A stretch of 64,000 bases of DNA, from the NCBI GenBank assembly GCA_009667805.1, contig CM019066.1:7254001-7318000 (forward strand). Direction: 5' to 3'. This document shows positions 21,318 through 33,395 of the stretch, piece by piece. Numbering within the stretch: position 1 is the first letter of the stretch; every line of letters starts with the position of its first letter. The notes beneath the pieces are model-generated. The model was not told the origin of the DNA, searched no databases, and saw only the letters and a list, made by a program, of their open reading frames with translations. The position numbers were made by a program, and so were the translations under genes. The DNA is from Leptobrachium leishanense. Its lineage: Eukaryota > Chordata > Amphibia > Anura > Megophryidae.

Positions 21318-22801
21318 CCCTGAAACATTGATTGAAGAAACTCATATTGGATTTGGTTATTTTTCCAAGGTAGAAAATACATAGTTTTATTATATTTTGA
21401 AGGATATGCAATGCCAGTGATTAATGAAATGAGCAGTTTGTGCGCTCTGCCAGTAAACATCTGCAGTCATATTCTTTTCATGTGCCAGGTTTTGAAAGGT
21501 TCTCAGCTGCCCACCTTGTGCAAGATGCTTTATTAAATCCCGACCATCTGTTTAACAGCTTAAAAAAAACTAACCATTTTTTAAATATCTGATGGCAGCC
21601 AGTAACAAAAAGTGACCCTTTTGCCCCCTTCTTTTTCTGTGTCCATTTTAATGTTTAGATAATATGTGTAGAAAATAATAACCCACCAGCTTTAGTTTTT
21701 ATTATATTGCCAAATAAATGATGCAAGGTTTGCAGCGATGTTATATTCATGGTTCAAAGACTGTGAATTTATATTATAAAAAAAAACACATTAAAAATCA
21801 AGCTGTCAACCCACTCACAAGATCAACTTATTTAAGATCAATTTCTGATGTTTTTCTGCGTTTATTGCAGTAAACTAAATTAAAACTTCCAGCGCTGAGT
21901 TATTTTCCAATTTTAAAGCATCCGAAGCATGACATTAATGGAAACAAGTTGTGTTGTACAGCTAGCAGGGCAAAGCTATTATTTCATGTCGGGTTGCTGC
22001 TGTTCATTGATACCTAAACATTTTAGAATTTCTTTACAGAACTTTTTTATTGCGTCTTTTATGGAGGGATGTGATAGAGCTGGGCAGGGGTCAAGTCCTA
22101 AAAAATTATTGTGGGAACTCATCAAGAATTCAGTCGCTCAAGTAGCAATTATCAACTCACACGTAACACAAACTCAAATCTGATATATCTCGATTTTAGA
22201 AAAAATATATGATAAGTAATGTCCTGACTCAACAAGGAAAGATGTGTACGGGACCAATGGGAACTCAATTCCCTCTGCAAAAAGAGTGCAGGAACTGCGT
22301 TCCAGTGCATTCCCCGCCTACTTGACCCTTGGTGTGGGAATTCTAAAAGAATATCCCCTTTTTTGCAACTGGTTCATAAAAACAAAATATTTGCATGGAC
22401 AAGTATGTGTTTGTGACAATCTAAATATATTAAAGATGACCATAAATTATGTTTTATATGCTTTAAAATTATGGTTTTCATTTGGTAATTGATTAATGCA
22501 TTGTCTACATGTTAAACGCCAACTCTTACCTCTACCCCTTCTACATAAAGGAGTGATATGTGTCCAGTAAAACGAGACATTTTTGGAATCCAGCCAAATC
22601 AATGTGTGAATATATAGGATTTGTGTGGGGAATATGATTAAATACGTGTGTAGATTCCCTCTGTATGTCCTTAGTGATTCTCCATGAGAAACATTTGATT
22701 TGATATGATCAGGTCTACTTAGAAGTATCAAGTGGCTGAATAAGCTTTGTGAGTTTGCAGTAGAATAAATATAAGTTTTAAAGTCTTTTTTGTACATGGT
22801 T
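21318..22801. other. No recognisable feature
   Basis: About 1.5 kb of AT-rich DNA. Several 80-115-codon frames on both strands have no recognisable motif. Confidence 0.4.
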
Positions 22802-23282
22802 TTAAACTAACCCCCCAATACTACACACATGGTGAGGATGTCAGTGGGAGGGGGGTGACCCGGGGGCTTGGCTGACATCCAAGATGTCAGCCATCTCTGG
22901 GTTTGAATCGCGATCTGGCAACAAAATGGTTAATGAGAAACACGGCTGAAAAGGGGAGACTCTCCCCTTTCCAGCGGTGCAATTTGTTTTATTTTAACTT
23001 AAACCGTTGGGGAGATAGAGGGCTCCAAAGGAGCCCCCTCCCCTTCTCTATTTGTCACTGTAGGCGCCGGTGTGGCGCCTGGCGATGATGTCATCACGCA
23101 CCTACCTGAAAAGGCGGGGCAGACTTGCAGCCTGCCAGACTGCCGCGGGAACCCAGCGAGGGAGGTGAGTATCGGGAGGGAGGGAGGGTTGGAGACCCTC
23201 TCCGTACCATGTACGTCCGCGGGTCTAAGGGAGACTTCCTGATCGGACGTACATGATACGTCAGCAGTCGGGAAGGGGTTAA
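22802..23282. mobile_element. GC-rich TTAA-type MITE related to 7148-8341
   Basis: The right end reads GGGAAGGGGTTAA, matching the CCCCTT termini of this class; the left TTAA (22802-22805) is less certain. It carries hairpin 22869-22893 (TGGCTGACATC, loop CAA) and the block GGAGATAGAGGGCTCC shared with the 7-kb element. CATGTACGTCC and GGACGTACATG near the right end form a further inverted pair. Confidence 0.6.
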
Positions 23283-23712
23283 ACTAGTAAAATTCATGCA
23301 TTGAAATAATAAAAAGGTCCTATAAATAATAATAAAAAGGTCTGCTACAGAATTAAAAAAAGGCCATTTAAAAAAAATGGGAATAAAAAATGTCGCCAAA
23401 AAAATCCAGAAAAATGCCTAAAAAATTCTAAAAAATAAATAAATAAAATGACTTTTCCTGCAAATTTAAAGAATAAATGGTTGAATAAAAACGCAATAAA
23501 AACTGTATTTTTTTTAACATTGAAATATGAATATGGGTTTCGCCTGTTTAAACTTGTGAAACTGAAACACCAAAAATCTAAGCATTTCGCCAACATTTCG
23601 GTATAAGTGCCAGCTTTCTGAATAGCCAAACTGCTACGAAATTGCATCGTACTGTTAAATTCACCGTTTGGTGGAATTCGGTGGCAAGTTAGGCTCTTGT
23701 TGAATAACCCTT
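23283..23712 (+). mobile_element. CAGGGTTATTC-family element, right half, diverged
   Basis: Shares the order of blocks of the family's right half: GAAAAATGCCTAAAAAATTC, AACATTGAAATATGAATATG, TTCGCCTG, AGCATTTCGCCAACATTTC, CTTTCTGAATAGCC, ending TGAATAACCC. The left half is absent. Confidence 0.65.
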
Positions 23713-23754
23713 TTAGAGAAAAGACTCAGATTTTAAGGTTGCCATTGACTCTAA

Positions 23755-23890
23755 ATTACATTACCTTTATGAGCATTTGTAAAGCGTCAACATATTCTGC
23801 ACCACTTTGCAAATAGGAAGATACAGACAAAATACATATTAATAAACAGGTAAAAAGTGGTCCTGCCCTTGGGACAATCTCGAAGCAATT
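23755..23890. mobile_element. LINE-type 3' tail fragment
   Basis: GTAAAGCGTCAACATATTCT, GCACCACTTTGCAAATAGGA, TAAACAGGTAAAAAGTGGTC and CCTTGGGACAATCT follow the order of a widespread amphibian LINE tail. Confidence 0.5.
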
Positions 23891-24199
23891 ATAAAAGGCT
23901 GTAGGATGAAGAAGTTAACAGGAGTACGCAGAAGTGCAAAACCTTAAGGCGGTGAGCATAAAGTGAGACATGGACAGAGTGCTGGGGCAGTCAGCAAGAA
24001 GATGAATATGGTGAGAACTCCAATGGCTTTGCCCCTCATTGTTAGTGCCATGTGTCTGACCAGTAGTTGCAGCTTGGCTTGTATGGAAGCTAGCGTTACA
24101 AGCTTGTCTTCAATATTTTCTATATGGAGCCTCCAAACATAAATAATTACAAGCATTTTTAGACACCTGATTCGGTCTGTCCTTCTGGTTATTGCCCCT

Positions 24200-25072
24200 C
24201 CTTTGACTCACATTTTCAACCTCTCCCTCTCCTGTGGACTCTTTGCCTCTGCATTAAACGTGCTCTGATCACCCCCATTCTGAAGAAGCCATCTTTTGAT
24301 CCCACCTCTGTTTCAAACTACCATCCGATCTCTTTGCTCCCTTTTGCCTCCAATCTTAGAAAGCCTGGTCTATAACCAAATCACTGTTTTTCTTGCTGCT
24401 ATCTTCCTACTTGACCAGCACCAGTCCGGCTTTTGCTACCAGCTCTCTACTGACTCTAACCAAGGGACCAATGATTTAGTTGCTGCTAAAACCAAAGGTC
24501 ACTTCTCCCTCCTTATTCTTCTTGACCTCTCCACTGCATTTGACACTGTTGACCACCCTCTCCTGCTGCTCATTCTGCATCAGCTTGGCCTCAGAGACAC
24601 TGTGCTCTCCTGGTTCTCTTCCTATCTTTCTCTTAGCTCCCTCAGTGTCTCTTTCACTGGTGCTTCTTCACCAGTTCCACTCTCAGTTGGGGTACCTCAA
24701 GGCTCTGTTCTGGGTCCCCTACTCTTCTCGATCTATACCGCCTCTCGGGGTAACCCCATCTCTTCCTATGGTTTCCAATATCATGTCTATGCTGAGGACA
24801 CACAAATCTACCTTGCTTCTCCCGATCTCTCTACTCCTGTGCTAGACCGTGTTACAGACTGCCTATCGACTGTCTCCAACTGGATGAGCTCCCGTTTCCT
24901 AAAGCTCAACCTTTCTAAAACTGAACTTTTCATCTTCCCTCCCTCCATAGACAATATTCCTGCACCCATTTCCCTTCAGGTGAATGGTGCCACCATTACT
25001 TCTACCTCAGGCTCGTTGCCTCGGTGTCCTCTTAGACTGATCTCTCCTTCACTCCTCACATTCAGTCGCTAA
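24200..25072 (+). pseudogene. L2-group reverse transcriptase (palm region), broken
   Basis: The frame shifts near 24310, with the upstream part reading [20 protein letters not shown] in another frame. The open part contains the RT motifs [16 protein letters not shown] (motif A, Asp kept), [13 protein letters not shown] (motif B) and YAEDTQIYL (motif C). The usual motif C is YADD, so one catalytic Asp is changed to Glu. Downstream [14 protein letters not shown] is the thumb-side motif of L2-type enzymes. The frame is lost after about 25010. Neither copy nor frame could make a working enzyme. Function in an intact element: copying LINE RNA into a nicked target. Confidence 0.88.
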
Positions 25073-25142
25073 CCAAATCCTGCTACTTCCACCTAAAAAA
25101 ATTGCATGCATCCGTCCCTTACTTAATCAGGACTCTGCTGAA

Positions 25143-25628
25143 ATGCTCATCCAAGCTCATATTATCTCTCACCTTAACTACTGTAACCTCCTTCTCTCTG
25201 GCCTTAAGAGATCCCAGATTCTCCCTTTGCAGTCTGCAATGAATTCCTCTACCAGGCTCATGCACCTCACAACCCGCACCTCTCAAACCTCGCCCCTTTG
25301 TCAATCTCAACACTGGCTCACTGTCTCCTACAGAATCCAATTCAAAATGTTGGTGCTCACATACAAAGCTCTCCATAACCGCGTCCATGCCTACATCTCC
25401 TTTCTTATTAACAGATACATCCCATCCCGACCACTTTGCTCGGCCAATGATCTGATGTTATCTCCCCGTAAGCGCACCCCCAACTCTCACCTTCAGGACT
25501 TCTCCCGAACTGCCTGCTTCTTCTGGAACTCCCTCCCCCGCAACATTAGACTCTCACCGTCTCTCCAGTCCTTCAAGAAGTCTCTGAAAACACATTACTT
25601 TAAAGAAGCCTATCAGCTCACTCCATAA
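25143..25628 (+). pseudogene. L2-group ORF2 C-terminal part
   Basis: 161 open codons in the frame following a break. The order HLNYCNLLLSGL, QSAMNSSTRL, LTYKALHN, PLCSANDLML, FWNSLPRNIR and FKKSLKTHYF is the conserved post-RT C-terminal region of L2-type LINEs, ending at the natural stop (25626-25628). It is separated from the RT part by roughly 70 bases with stops. Confidence 0.85.
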
Positions 25629-25866
25629 TCCCCCACTGTAAATGTCTTGCCCCACTTGCACCCGACTACTTCACATACTCTGCCACCTACCCTCACCTAG
25701 TGTGTCACCTGTCTCCTTGAAGATTGTAAGCTCTCGAGCAGGGTCCTCTCTCCTACTGTCCTGTGTGTTTAAGTTGTGTTTATAGTTGTTATTCTGTCTC
25801 TCCCGTTGTACAGCGCTACAGAACTTGTTAGCGCTTTATAAATACCTGTAACTGTAACTGTAGACA

Positions 25867-26813
25867 TGTTGGCATCTAAGTAAAAAAAAGAATTATCATC
25901 TCACAAGAGCTGGTGTTTAGTGATTTTTGCAACTGCAAAGATATTCTCCATAGAGACTGCCACCATTGTGCAATCACCAGCTTGTCTTGAGCCAAGGTCA
26001 TCGATCTTGCCATAATCATCTCAGCACCCAGTAACTCCAGGAGAGAATATCTTCAGTGGTGACATGTGCCACAGGGGTAGGGGTGGGATTCTTGCATTAC
26101 AATCATTCCAATGAGCTAAAGTTGTTTTTGGTGCATACAATGTCCCTTTAATCTTGTGTTCCACGGCAAAATCTAATTTCTCCTCCGAGTTTAATTCAAA
26201 CAGAATTGTTAAGATAAAAGACAGATGTTAATACACAGAACCCCCTAGTCAGAACATATGCTTGCTATCAGTTCCTTAATAAAACATAAATTTATTCTAG
26301 TGAAGAACTTCTTAGCATCTGTTGGTTCTGATGTAGTATTCCATGTTGTACATAGCAAATATGTTATACATGTATAAACTTTTCCTATTTCCATTAATCT
26401 TTTTTCATCAAAATTCAACGAATAATTTTTTTATCAAGATAAAAAAAATGGTGAGCTTAGATTTTGTTTTATTCAGAATAAGAATGTGGTGTTGCTAGAA
26501 TCTAATCATACGCAGTTTTATTCGTAGCTTTGAGCTGCATACTGATTATTCTTGCTTCGCTACATTTACTCACACTTTCTATTCTTAGATTTAGATATAA
26601 AATAACAGCACAGCCGAGGATGTCATGAAAAAAATTCACTGATTGTTGTCTTTTAACATCAATGACCCTTTTCTCTGGAATTCTATTTTAATGGTGAAAA
26701 AGAAAGAAAGTGTATTTACTTTTTTCTGTGCATGATCTGTAAATAATTCTATTACACAATTTTCCTGGGCGCAGGTAGCCTGAAAACAATCTTAAGGCCC
26801 TGGATTCAAGTTT
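25867..26813. other. No recognisable feature
   Basis: AT-rich DNA without supported genes or repeats. Confidence 0.4.
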
Positions 26814-26985
26814 TTAACCCCTTCACTACCAGGTGCTTTTCCATAATACCAATGTCAAGAAGCAGCGGTCTTATGGAAAACCAGTTTCTGTTTGCAATAC
26901 AGTATACGGATGCTGTAGGATACCTGCAGCACATTTCGATACCGTATGCAATCTTTGACAAGCAGATGGCTCCATCTAGAATATT
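26814..26985. mobile_element. TTAA-type element fragment (CCCCTTCACTACC terminus), interrupted
   Basis: It begins TTAACCCCTTCACTACCAGG, the terminus shared with 32119 and 45893, and continues with CCATAATACCAATGTCAAGA as at 46560. It is cut by the LINE at about 26986. The text after the LINE (27713 on) may be its remainder, but no right end is visible. Confidence 0.55.
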
Positions 26986-27712
26986 TGATACAGTCCTAAC
27001 CTCAACATCTGAGGAAAGGGATTTAGAGGTCATTATTTCAGAGGATCTAAGGGTAAGTAGTCAATGTAATAGAGCAGCAGGAAATGCTAGCAGAATGCTT
27101 GGTTGTGTAGGGAGAGGTATTAGCAGTAGGAAAAGGGAAGTGCTCATGCCACTGTACAGAGCACTGGTGAGACCTCACTTGGAGTACTGTGTGCAGTACT
27201 GGAGACCGTATCTCCAGAAGGATATAGACATCTTAGAGAGAGTTCAGAGAAGGGCTACTAAAATGATGTATGGCTTGAAGGAGAAAAGTTACCAGGAAAG
27301 GCTTAATGATCTTAACATGTACAGCTTGGAAAAAAGACGAGACAGAGGAGATATGATAGAAACATTTAAATACGTAAAGGGAATCCACAAGGTAGAGGAA
27401 GGGAGTATATTTAAAAGGAAACAAAGTAGCAAAACAAGAGGACATAGTCTTAGATTAGAGGGGCAAAGGTTTAAAAGTAACATCAGGAAGCATTATTTTA
27501 CTGAGAGGGTGGTGGATACATGGAACAGTCTTCCAGGAGAAGTGGTAGAGGCCAAAACAGTAATTGAATTTAAGCAAGCATGGGATAGGCATAAGGCTAT
27601 CCTAAACAAAAGATAAATCCAGGTAAAGTATCCATGTAATTGGGCAGACTAGATGGGCCGAAAGGTTCTTATCTGACGACATTTTTCTATGTTTCTATGT
27701 TTCTATGTTTCT
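26986..27712 (+). mobile_element. CR1/L2-group LINE 3' part, longest copy
   Basis: A 5'-truncated LINE ending in repeated ATGTTTCT units (27685-27712). The same element is found at 9073 (minus), 40700 (plus) and 47072 (minus). Confidence 0.9.
26992..27616 (+). pseudogene. LINE ORF2 C-terminal region (post-RT), truncated
   Basis: Open for about 208 codons to its natural TAA. It contains SEERDLEVIIS, GRGISSRKREVLMPLYRALV, RPHLEYCVQYW, LERVQRRATKMM, SLEKRRDRGDMI and VVDTWNSLP, in the order usual for the thumb and C-terminal part of CR1/L2/Rex1-type enzymes. No palm motifs remain, because the insertion is 5'-truncated. It has no stops, unlike the L2-like copy, so this family may be younger. The preceding open codons come from the host TTAA element and are not part of the protein. 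Confidence 0.87.
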
Positions 27713-28858
27713 AGTGGGCAAAAAGTGCTACTGCAACTACAGTGGAGCTGGGACTCCCCGATAGCAGACAAAGACATGTCACAGCAGCTGTTCATTCCCT
27801 TATTTCATTAGCTGCAATGTAATAGGAGTGTTTTGGATGACATATGCATGCTAATTTCATTTGCAATAAATTAATGTTTTCTTCTGTGTAAAAAGGGGGG
27901 AAAGAGGAATGAGGGGTCTGTACATCAATTGTGGTATATTATCCTGTCTTAAACATGTTCTCAGGTGCCCAAATGTTGTTATACTGAGCGCTGAAGTCAG
28001 TAATGGCAATATTATTTTAAACCGGCTCTAAATAACTTGACAAATCACTCCGAGTCCCAATTAAGGGACTTATATAAAATATGATCTTTGGACAAGTTGG
28101 TATAAAAGTGGATCCTTGTCTTTCTGTAAAACATAGTGCTCTGTACCTTAAGGAATTCCATGTTATTTTTTTTCCCCCATCTTTTCCCTATAGCTGCATT
28201 CTGAACTTTTCCACGTGAACTGTCAATATTATTCCATTAACTCACATGTGCGCATATATTCTACGCTCAGAGCATAAGTGAGCTAGCAGTGACCCATGCT
28301 ATGCATTCTTCTGTGATTGTTAAATGAGTTCTAATTAGCTCAAAATATAAGCTTGACTTCTCTTCGTCAACATTTAAAATCTGGCTTCTACGCCTGGATA
28401 AGTCTTCGTACATCGGTATAGTATATGTTTATACGGACAGAAGGAAACATTGGAAAACTGTATTAAAAAATAGTTTTTGCTAATACAAAATTATGTTCTT
28501 TATAGGCGCAACCTGGCATACAATAGAAAAATAATGTAGTATTCCCTTTTTCTCAGCAAGTCCTTCTAAAGTTCTATCAATGGAATTGGGGTGTATTTTC
28601 ATGTAAAATATAAATAACTATCACCTAACCAAGACTCTGGAGCCCTATTGACATCCACCCAAGCACATGATGACTGTGGGTTTTCCCCTCCCTCTGAGAG
28701 CTGCACCCTTGTTAACCTGCCAACAGACTCATGAAGCCACCCCCTACACACACAATTAGTGACCGGAGTAGATGTCATCCTACTGAGCAGCATTGCCCAC
28801 TCTGCTTTTCCGGTTTCCCATGTTATCTGATGTTTTGAATTACCTCCTTCTTCTATGA
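27713..28858. other. No recognisable feature
   Basis: AT-rich DNA; no supported gene or repeat. Confidence 0.4.
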
Positions 28859-29044
28859 CAGTGGTTCCCAACCATGGTCCTCCTCAAGTACCCCTAACAG
28901 GACAGGTTTTAAAGATTACCTTGGGGAATGCAGACTGAATCCTGCAATCACTGAGCAGCAAATCATATCACTTGTGCTGTGCTTCAGATATCTGGAAAAC
29001 CTGATCAGTTGGGAGTACTTGAGGATCATGGTTGGGAACCACTG
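28859..29044. mobile_element. hAT MITE (CAGTGGTTCCCAACC type), 186 bp
   Basis: Perfect terminal inverted repeats CAGTGGTTCCCAACCATG / CATGGTTGGGAACCACTG and a perfect 8-bp target duplication TTCTATGA (28851-28858, 29045-29052). It is the same family as the Charlie-style MITEs of vertebrates. A diverged inverted copy lies at 56762-56929. Confidence 0.95.
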
Positions 29045-29112
29045 TTCTATGATGTCTGCACAGATTAAGCTGAGATAGGCTGTAGAAATGCCAAGATGTT
29101 GCTTGTGTTTCC

Positions 29113-29436
29113 TTAAGGCTGGGTTCACACCACGGCGTAGCGCAGCGTCGCGCAATGCGCGTGTTCTTTTTACGCGCGTTCGCGCATACAAAAAAACGTG
29201 CGAACGTGCGATGCAGCGCATTCGCGGCTATGATATGGCCGCGAACGCGCTGATAACTGCCCCAAAGAAGCTACCGCACTTCTTTGGACGTAGGGCGTTT
29301 ATCAGCGCGTTCATGCGCGCTGAGAAACGGCCAGGTGTGACATGCCCACATAGGGAATCATGGGATTTCATTGTTTGAGCGTTTTACAGCACGCAGGAGC
29401 GCGCTGTAAAACTCTTAGGTGTGAACCCAGCCTTAA
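29113..29436. mobile_element. CpG-rich TTAA MITE, 324 bp
   Basis: TTAA at both ends, followed by the inverted termini GGCTGGGTTCACAC / GTGTGAACCCAGCC (perfect). The interior is CpG-rich with GCGCG and CGCGC words. TTAA targeting points to piggyBac- or Kolobok-type transposases (inference). Confidence 0.88.
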
Positions 29437-30550
29437 GGTGCTTTACTTGCTGTAATTGGAGTGCCTGGAGTCCTTCTTTTCTTCTTCTAGATATATGAGG
29501 TTACCCCTCTGAAACCCATGAGCACTCTACTGTACATGTTTGCAGATTTGAAAGGACGGTTGTGCATTGAGTCTCTAAACATCAGTTGCCTGTTCTCTAG
29601 CTCAGAATTGGATAGGGGATATTGGCCACATCATTGGACAAGCCCTCTTGTACATCATGGCATAAAACTGTCTTGGTAAGAAATTGAGCAACTCCTCCTT
29701 CCCTTCCTTCGTTTTACCACCAGATCCGAAGGAATTAAACCAATGTAAATTTCCAAGAAAATCATCCATCATGCTGGTAGTTTTCCTTTTGTTTCATTGA
29801 TGTGATCGTTCATTTAGTGGAGATTCAGACGAATCGCCCAGAATTCAGACAAATCGCTGTTCACCCAAACATGAAAGCACAAATCTACTAAGAACTGAGA
29901 ACAAAGGACCTTGTTCGCCTGACAGAACAAACAAGACTTTTTGTGACACATACTATCTTTTTCCTTACTGCGCACAATGTTGAGTCAGTACAAGGAGATG
30001 CTCATCAGATCTTTGCTGTTGTCTCAGGCATTCAAGCAATATTTGTTTCATGTATAGAAATGGCAGCCATACTGTCTGTAAGCCTCTGAGTGCTCAGATA
30101 TCAGAAAATTCACAAAGAATAGTCTTATGCTGTAGCTCACAAACCTTTGCTGTATTCCAAACAAGAGGCTCAGGCCTGATTCCTGTAATTTCTGACACAA
30201 TGTTTCACGTACAAAAATATACACTACAAGTTGTTAGTGTGAGGACTCATGTTGAACTCTAGTAGCATATCATAGACGTGGGCAGGAGGTATGGATGGAG
30301 TGCCCAGGCACACCCTAATATTGGTTGGAGATGTCCTCTTTCACATCTTATATTGATATTGTAGTAGGTGTCCCTTATCTGGTTTGTGATGAATAGCATA
30401 AAACCGACTATCTCTGATTACAGGATTGTTATTTCTCATGAAAAATGTGCATTTTGGGCAAAATCTTCTAAACATAAGTTTTCAACTAATATATGTTCCA
30501 TGTGTGCAAACTCTAATGTAACGAACCGCGTACACCACTGATCCAGAGCC
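29437..30550. other. No recognisable feature
   Basis: About 1.1 kb of AT-rich DNA; no supported gene or repeat. Confidence 0.4.
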
Positions 30551-31113
30551 CCGTTCAATACCTCAGCAGCTGCTGAATTGCTGCAGCGCAGCAATTCAGT
30601 TTGCTGCAGCAGGGTCATTGAACGCTTTGGATGCGAATTTTGAATCCAAAATGGCCGACGATTTTTTAATTAAAGATTCAGATTGTTTTTCGTATCACTC
30701 GGACAAAATATGATAAAGAAAAGCAGTCAGCACAATTCCGTTTTGTACGCACACACCACAAATGATATTTTTTATTGAATAAACGTTATGTTTACTTCTG
30801 AAACAAAATATAATTGAGCTGTAATATATGTCTATGTGCAGGGTAAATAATAAATAAATATTTTGTGCTTTGGTGAACAAAAACCTCAAAATTAACATTG
30901 CTGTACGGAATTGTTACTTGCTTCATGGCAGCGGCCATCTTGCTGTCCGGAATTGTTACGTGCTTCATGGCGGTGGCCATCTTTAATACGTCATACTCAG
31001 CTACTCGCAGCATCTCCTCGGGTCGCTGCAAGTGCTAAGTTAGCAGTGCTGAGTGGCTGAACGGCGTTCAATGGCAAGTTGCTAACTTAGCACTTGCAGC
31101 AGCTGAGGTATTG
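30551..31113. mobile_element. MITE with CGTTCAATACCTCAG termini
   Basis: The ends CGTTCAATACCTCAGCAGCT and AGCTGAGGTATTGAACG are inverted matches. Near the left end CTGAATTGCTGC / GCAGCAATTCAG makes a hairpin. A 42-bp tandem pair at about 30906-30990 contains GGCGGTGGCCATCTT and GGCAGCGGCCATCTT. The superfamily is unclear, since no target duplication was recognised. Confidence 0.65.
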
Positions 31114-31183
31114 AACGCACCTCAGGTCATAGGTAGAAACAGGAAACAGGAAGTGTAAGGCAATATTACCATAAACAAACACA

Positions 31184-31603
31184 CAGGGGGTTATTAAGAG
31201 AGCATTGAAATGTCGCCGACATTTCGGTGCTCTCTCGTTCTCTGCACTTCCCTGCACTTCGGGGACTCAAAGCTCCCCACCTTGCGTTAATTCAGCATTC
31301 ACCGCAGGATCCCCGGAGTACAGGGAAAACCTGCCGTAGCCCGTCGCCTGCCTGAATAAACCTGCCGAATGAAAGCACTGAACAGCAGGACACTTCGGCA
31401 ACTTTTCACTGCTGTTCGGTGTCTCTGAATAGATTAACGATTGCTTCTCTGTGGGGGATTTCACTGCCTTCGAACAGGCATTGTGCTGGCAGGTTCGCCA
31501 AAATGTGGTGAACTGCCTGCTCTCTGAATAGCCCTGAAATGACGCCATACTGGGAAATCCCCCGTTCGGTGGTATTTCGGGATCGGCTCTCTGAATAACC
31601 CTA
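31184..31603 (+). mobile_element. CAGGGTTATTC-family element, short subfamily, copy 3
   Basis: Starts CAGGGGGTTATTAAGAGAGC and ends TCTCTGAATAACCCT. Shares the interior blocks AATAAACCTGCCGAATGAAA, GGCAACTTTTCACTGCTG and TCTCTGAATAGCCC with the longer copies, but is only ~420 bp. Its subterminal hairpin is a different one: AAATGTCGCCGACATTT. Confidence 0.75.
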
Positions 31604-32118
31604 GCGGTCGCAGTATTTGCATAATAACTCCACAACAATATCCTAGCGGGCTTCTGATAGATACTGGAAGTAGGTGACAAAGTCCTGTATTCACGGGCAA
31701 TCTCCTGTGCATGTCCAATGCATTTTATATACAGTTCTATCCAACCACGAGCAGGAGTAAATTCTTGAAATAGGATAAATCATGGCATTTTATGGGATCC
31801 TTGTGTGGATGAGGTGTTATGGTCTCAGGAAGCTGAACGCGGTTTTCTTTTTGTGGCCATATTAGGCTATGTTTTTGATTTTTAACCCAACTTTTGCCTA
31901 ACATAAACCATTTGCTCAAGGATAAAACGACTTTAAGTAATTAGTGAGATATGATAAAGGACAACCTTCTCCGGATATTTACTACTGAATAACACGAATC
32001 GTGGAAATGACCTGTCTTTTAAACCATACAGTAAATTCGGTTATCTTAGAAATAATTTGTAACTTACAATGTATTAGCTGCAGCATACTAACCATGGAAC
32101 TTGTACAGCTTGTAAACA
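31604..32118. other. No recognisable feature
   Basis: AT-rich DNA; nothing recognised. Confidence 0.4.
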
Positions 32119-33041
32119 TTAACCCCTTCACTACCAAGCATTTTTTTTATTGAAAACATTTTATTAATTATAGGGTAGAATAGAATTTTTGCGTAGAGAT
32201 TGTCGTTCTGATCCAGTTATGTAATTACAATAATGTAAATTTTCTCATTTTTAATTTATCGTGTATTCATTTATCCTACACAAAAAATATTATGGGAATG
32301 AACGATCTCTGAACTGTAGACGGTGTCCTTCAGTATCATGCATGGTGTCACACTTCTGTATGTATCATGATACACTTCTTCTGTATCATGCATGGTGTCA
32401 CACTTCTGTATGTATCATGATACACCTCTTCTGTATCATGCATGGTGTCACACTTCTGTATGTATCATGATACACCTCTTCTGTATCATGCATGGTGTCA
32501 CACTTCTGTATGTATCATGATACACCTCTTCTGTATCATGCATGGTGTCACACTTCTGTATGTATCATGATACACTTCTTCTGTATCATGCATGGTGTCA
32601 CACTTCTGTATGTATCATGATACACCTCTTCTGTATCATGCATGGTGTCACACTTCTGTATGTATCATGATACACCTCTTCTGTATCATGCATGGTGTCA
32701 CACTTCTGTATGTATCATGATACACTTCTTCTGTATCATGCATGGTGTCACACTTCTGTATGTATCATGATACACCTCTTCTGTATCATGCATGGTGTCA
32801 CACTTCTGTATGTATCATGATACACCTCTTCTGTATCATGCATGGTGTCACACTTCTGTATGTATCATGATACACTTCTTCTGTGTCATGCATGGTGTCA
32901 CACGGGGTCTGCATACAGGTTGATATGGCCTTTGCGTCAAATACAGTAAATATTAAACAATTGATAATAAAAATGGCAGATATCCTGTTTATGGGGATTT
33001 TGTATTAATCATGATAAGATTTTTTATAGTAAAAGGGTTAA
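32119..33041. mobile_element. TTAA-type element carrying a 50-bp satellite
   Basis: Left end TTAACCCCTTCACTACCAAG, right end AGTAAAAGGGTTAA, both with TTAA (32119-32122, 33038-33041). The flanks of the array match the sibling at 4473-4795 in order. No protein is encoded. Confidence 0.75.
32331..32912 (+). repeat. 50-bp satellite, 11 full units plus a partial, 150-bp higher order
   Basis: Unit starts fall exactly every 50 bp from 32331 to 32881. Each unit reads CTGTATCATGCATGGTGTCA, then CACTTCTGTATGTATCATGA, then TACACYTCTT; it includes the 12-bp palindrome GTATCATGATAC. The Y position reads T,C,C,C,T,C,C,T,C,C,T across units 1-11, so the last nine form three identical C-C-T triplets. Almost no other variation exists, so the expansion is recent. 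Confidence 0.97.
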
Positions 33042-33395
33042 TGCACACCCTCTAATACTGACCCTATAACTGCAAGTGAGATATGTAAATCCTATATTCA
33101 CGAGATATATACTGTATTTAATGAAACAAAATTGGTAGGTCATACTAATTGTACGGTTTAACATCACACAACATATACAACATGTATCTACCCTTTTGTC
33201 TTTAATGCATGTTACAAATAAATTCAAGTAAATAAATATAATATCAAAACAATCTAAATGATGCTCTTGTTGTATTGTCCCATTATCTGTTTGGTGCTGT
33301 ATAGATAATCTGTTAACATTCCCATTGATATATTTCCTTTACATATGCAGCAACTTATCCTTAATTTATTATTGTTAATATTGTTGCTTGAAAAG
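33042..33395. other. No recognisable feature
   Basis: AT-rich DNA; nothing recognised. Confidence 0.4.

Larger units (their letters stand above)
24175..25866 (+). mobile_element. L2-like LINE, 5'-truncated, 3' end complete
   Basis: About 1.7 kb with reverse transcriptase core, C-terminal region, 3' untranslated part (GATTGTAAGCTCTCGAGCAG, TACAGCGCTACAGAAC, GCGCTTTATAAATACC) and a short TGTAAC repeat tail. That tail style is typical of the CR1/L2 group, which primes on short 3' repeats. It starts inside the reverse transcriptase domain, so most of the element is missing. Confidence 0.88.

Noticed and set aside
32331..32912. CRISPR-like array (regular 50-bp spacing)
   Set aside because: The whole unit is repeated with no unique spacers, in a eukaryotic transposon context.
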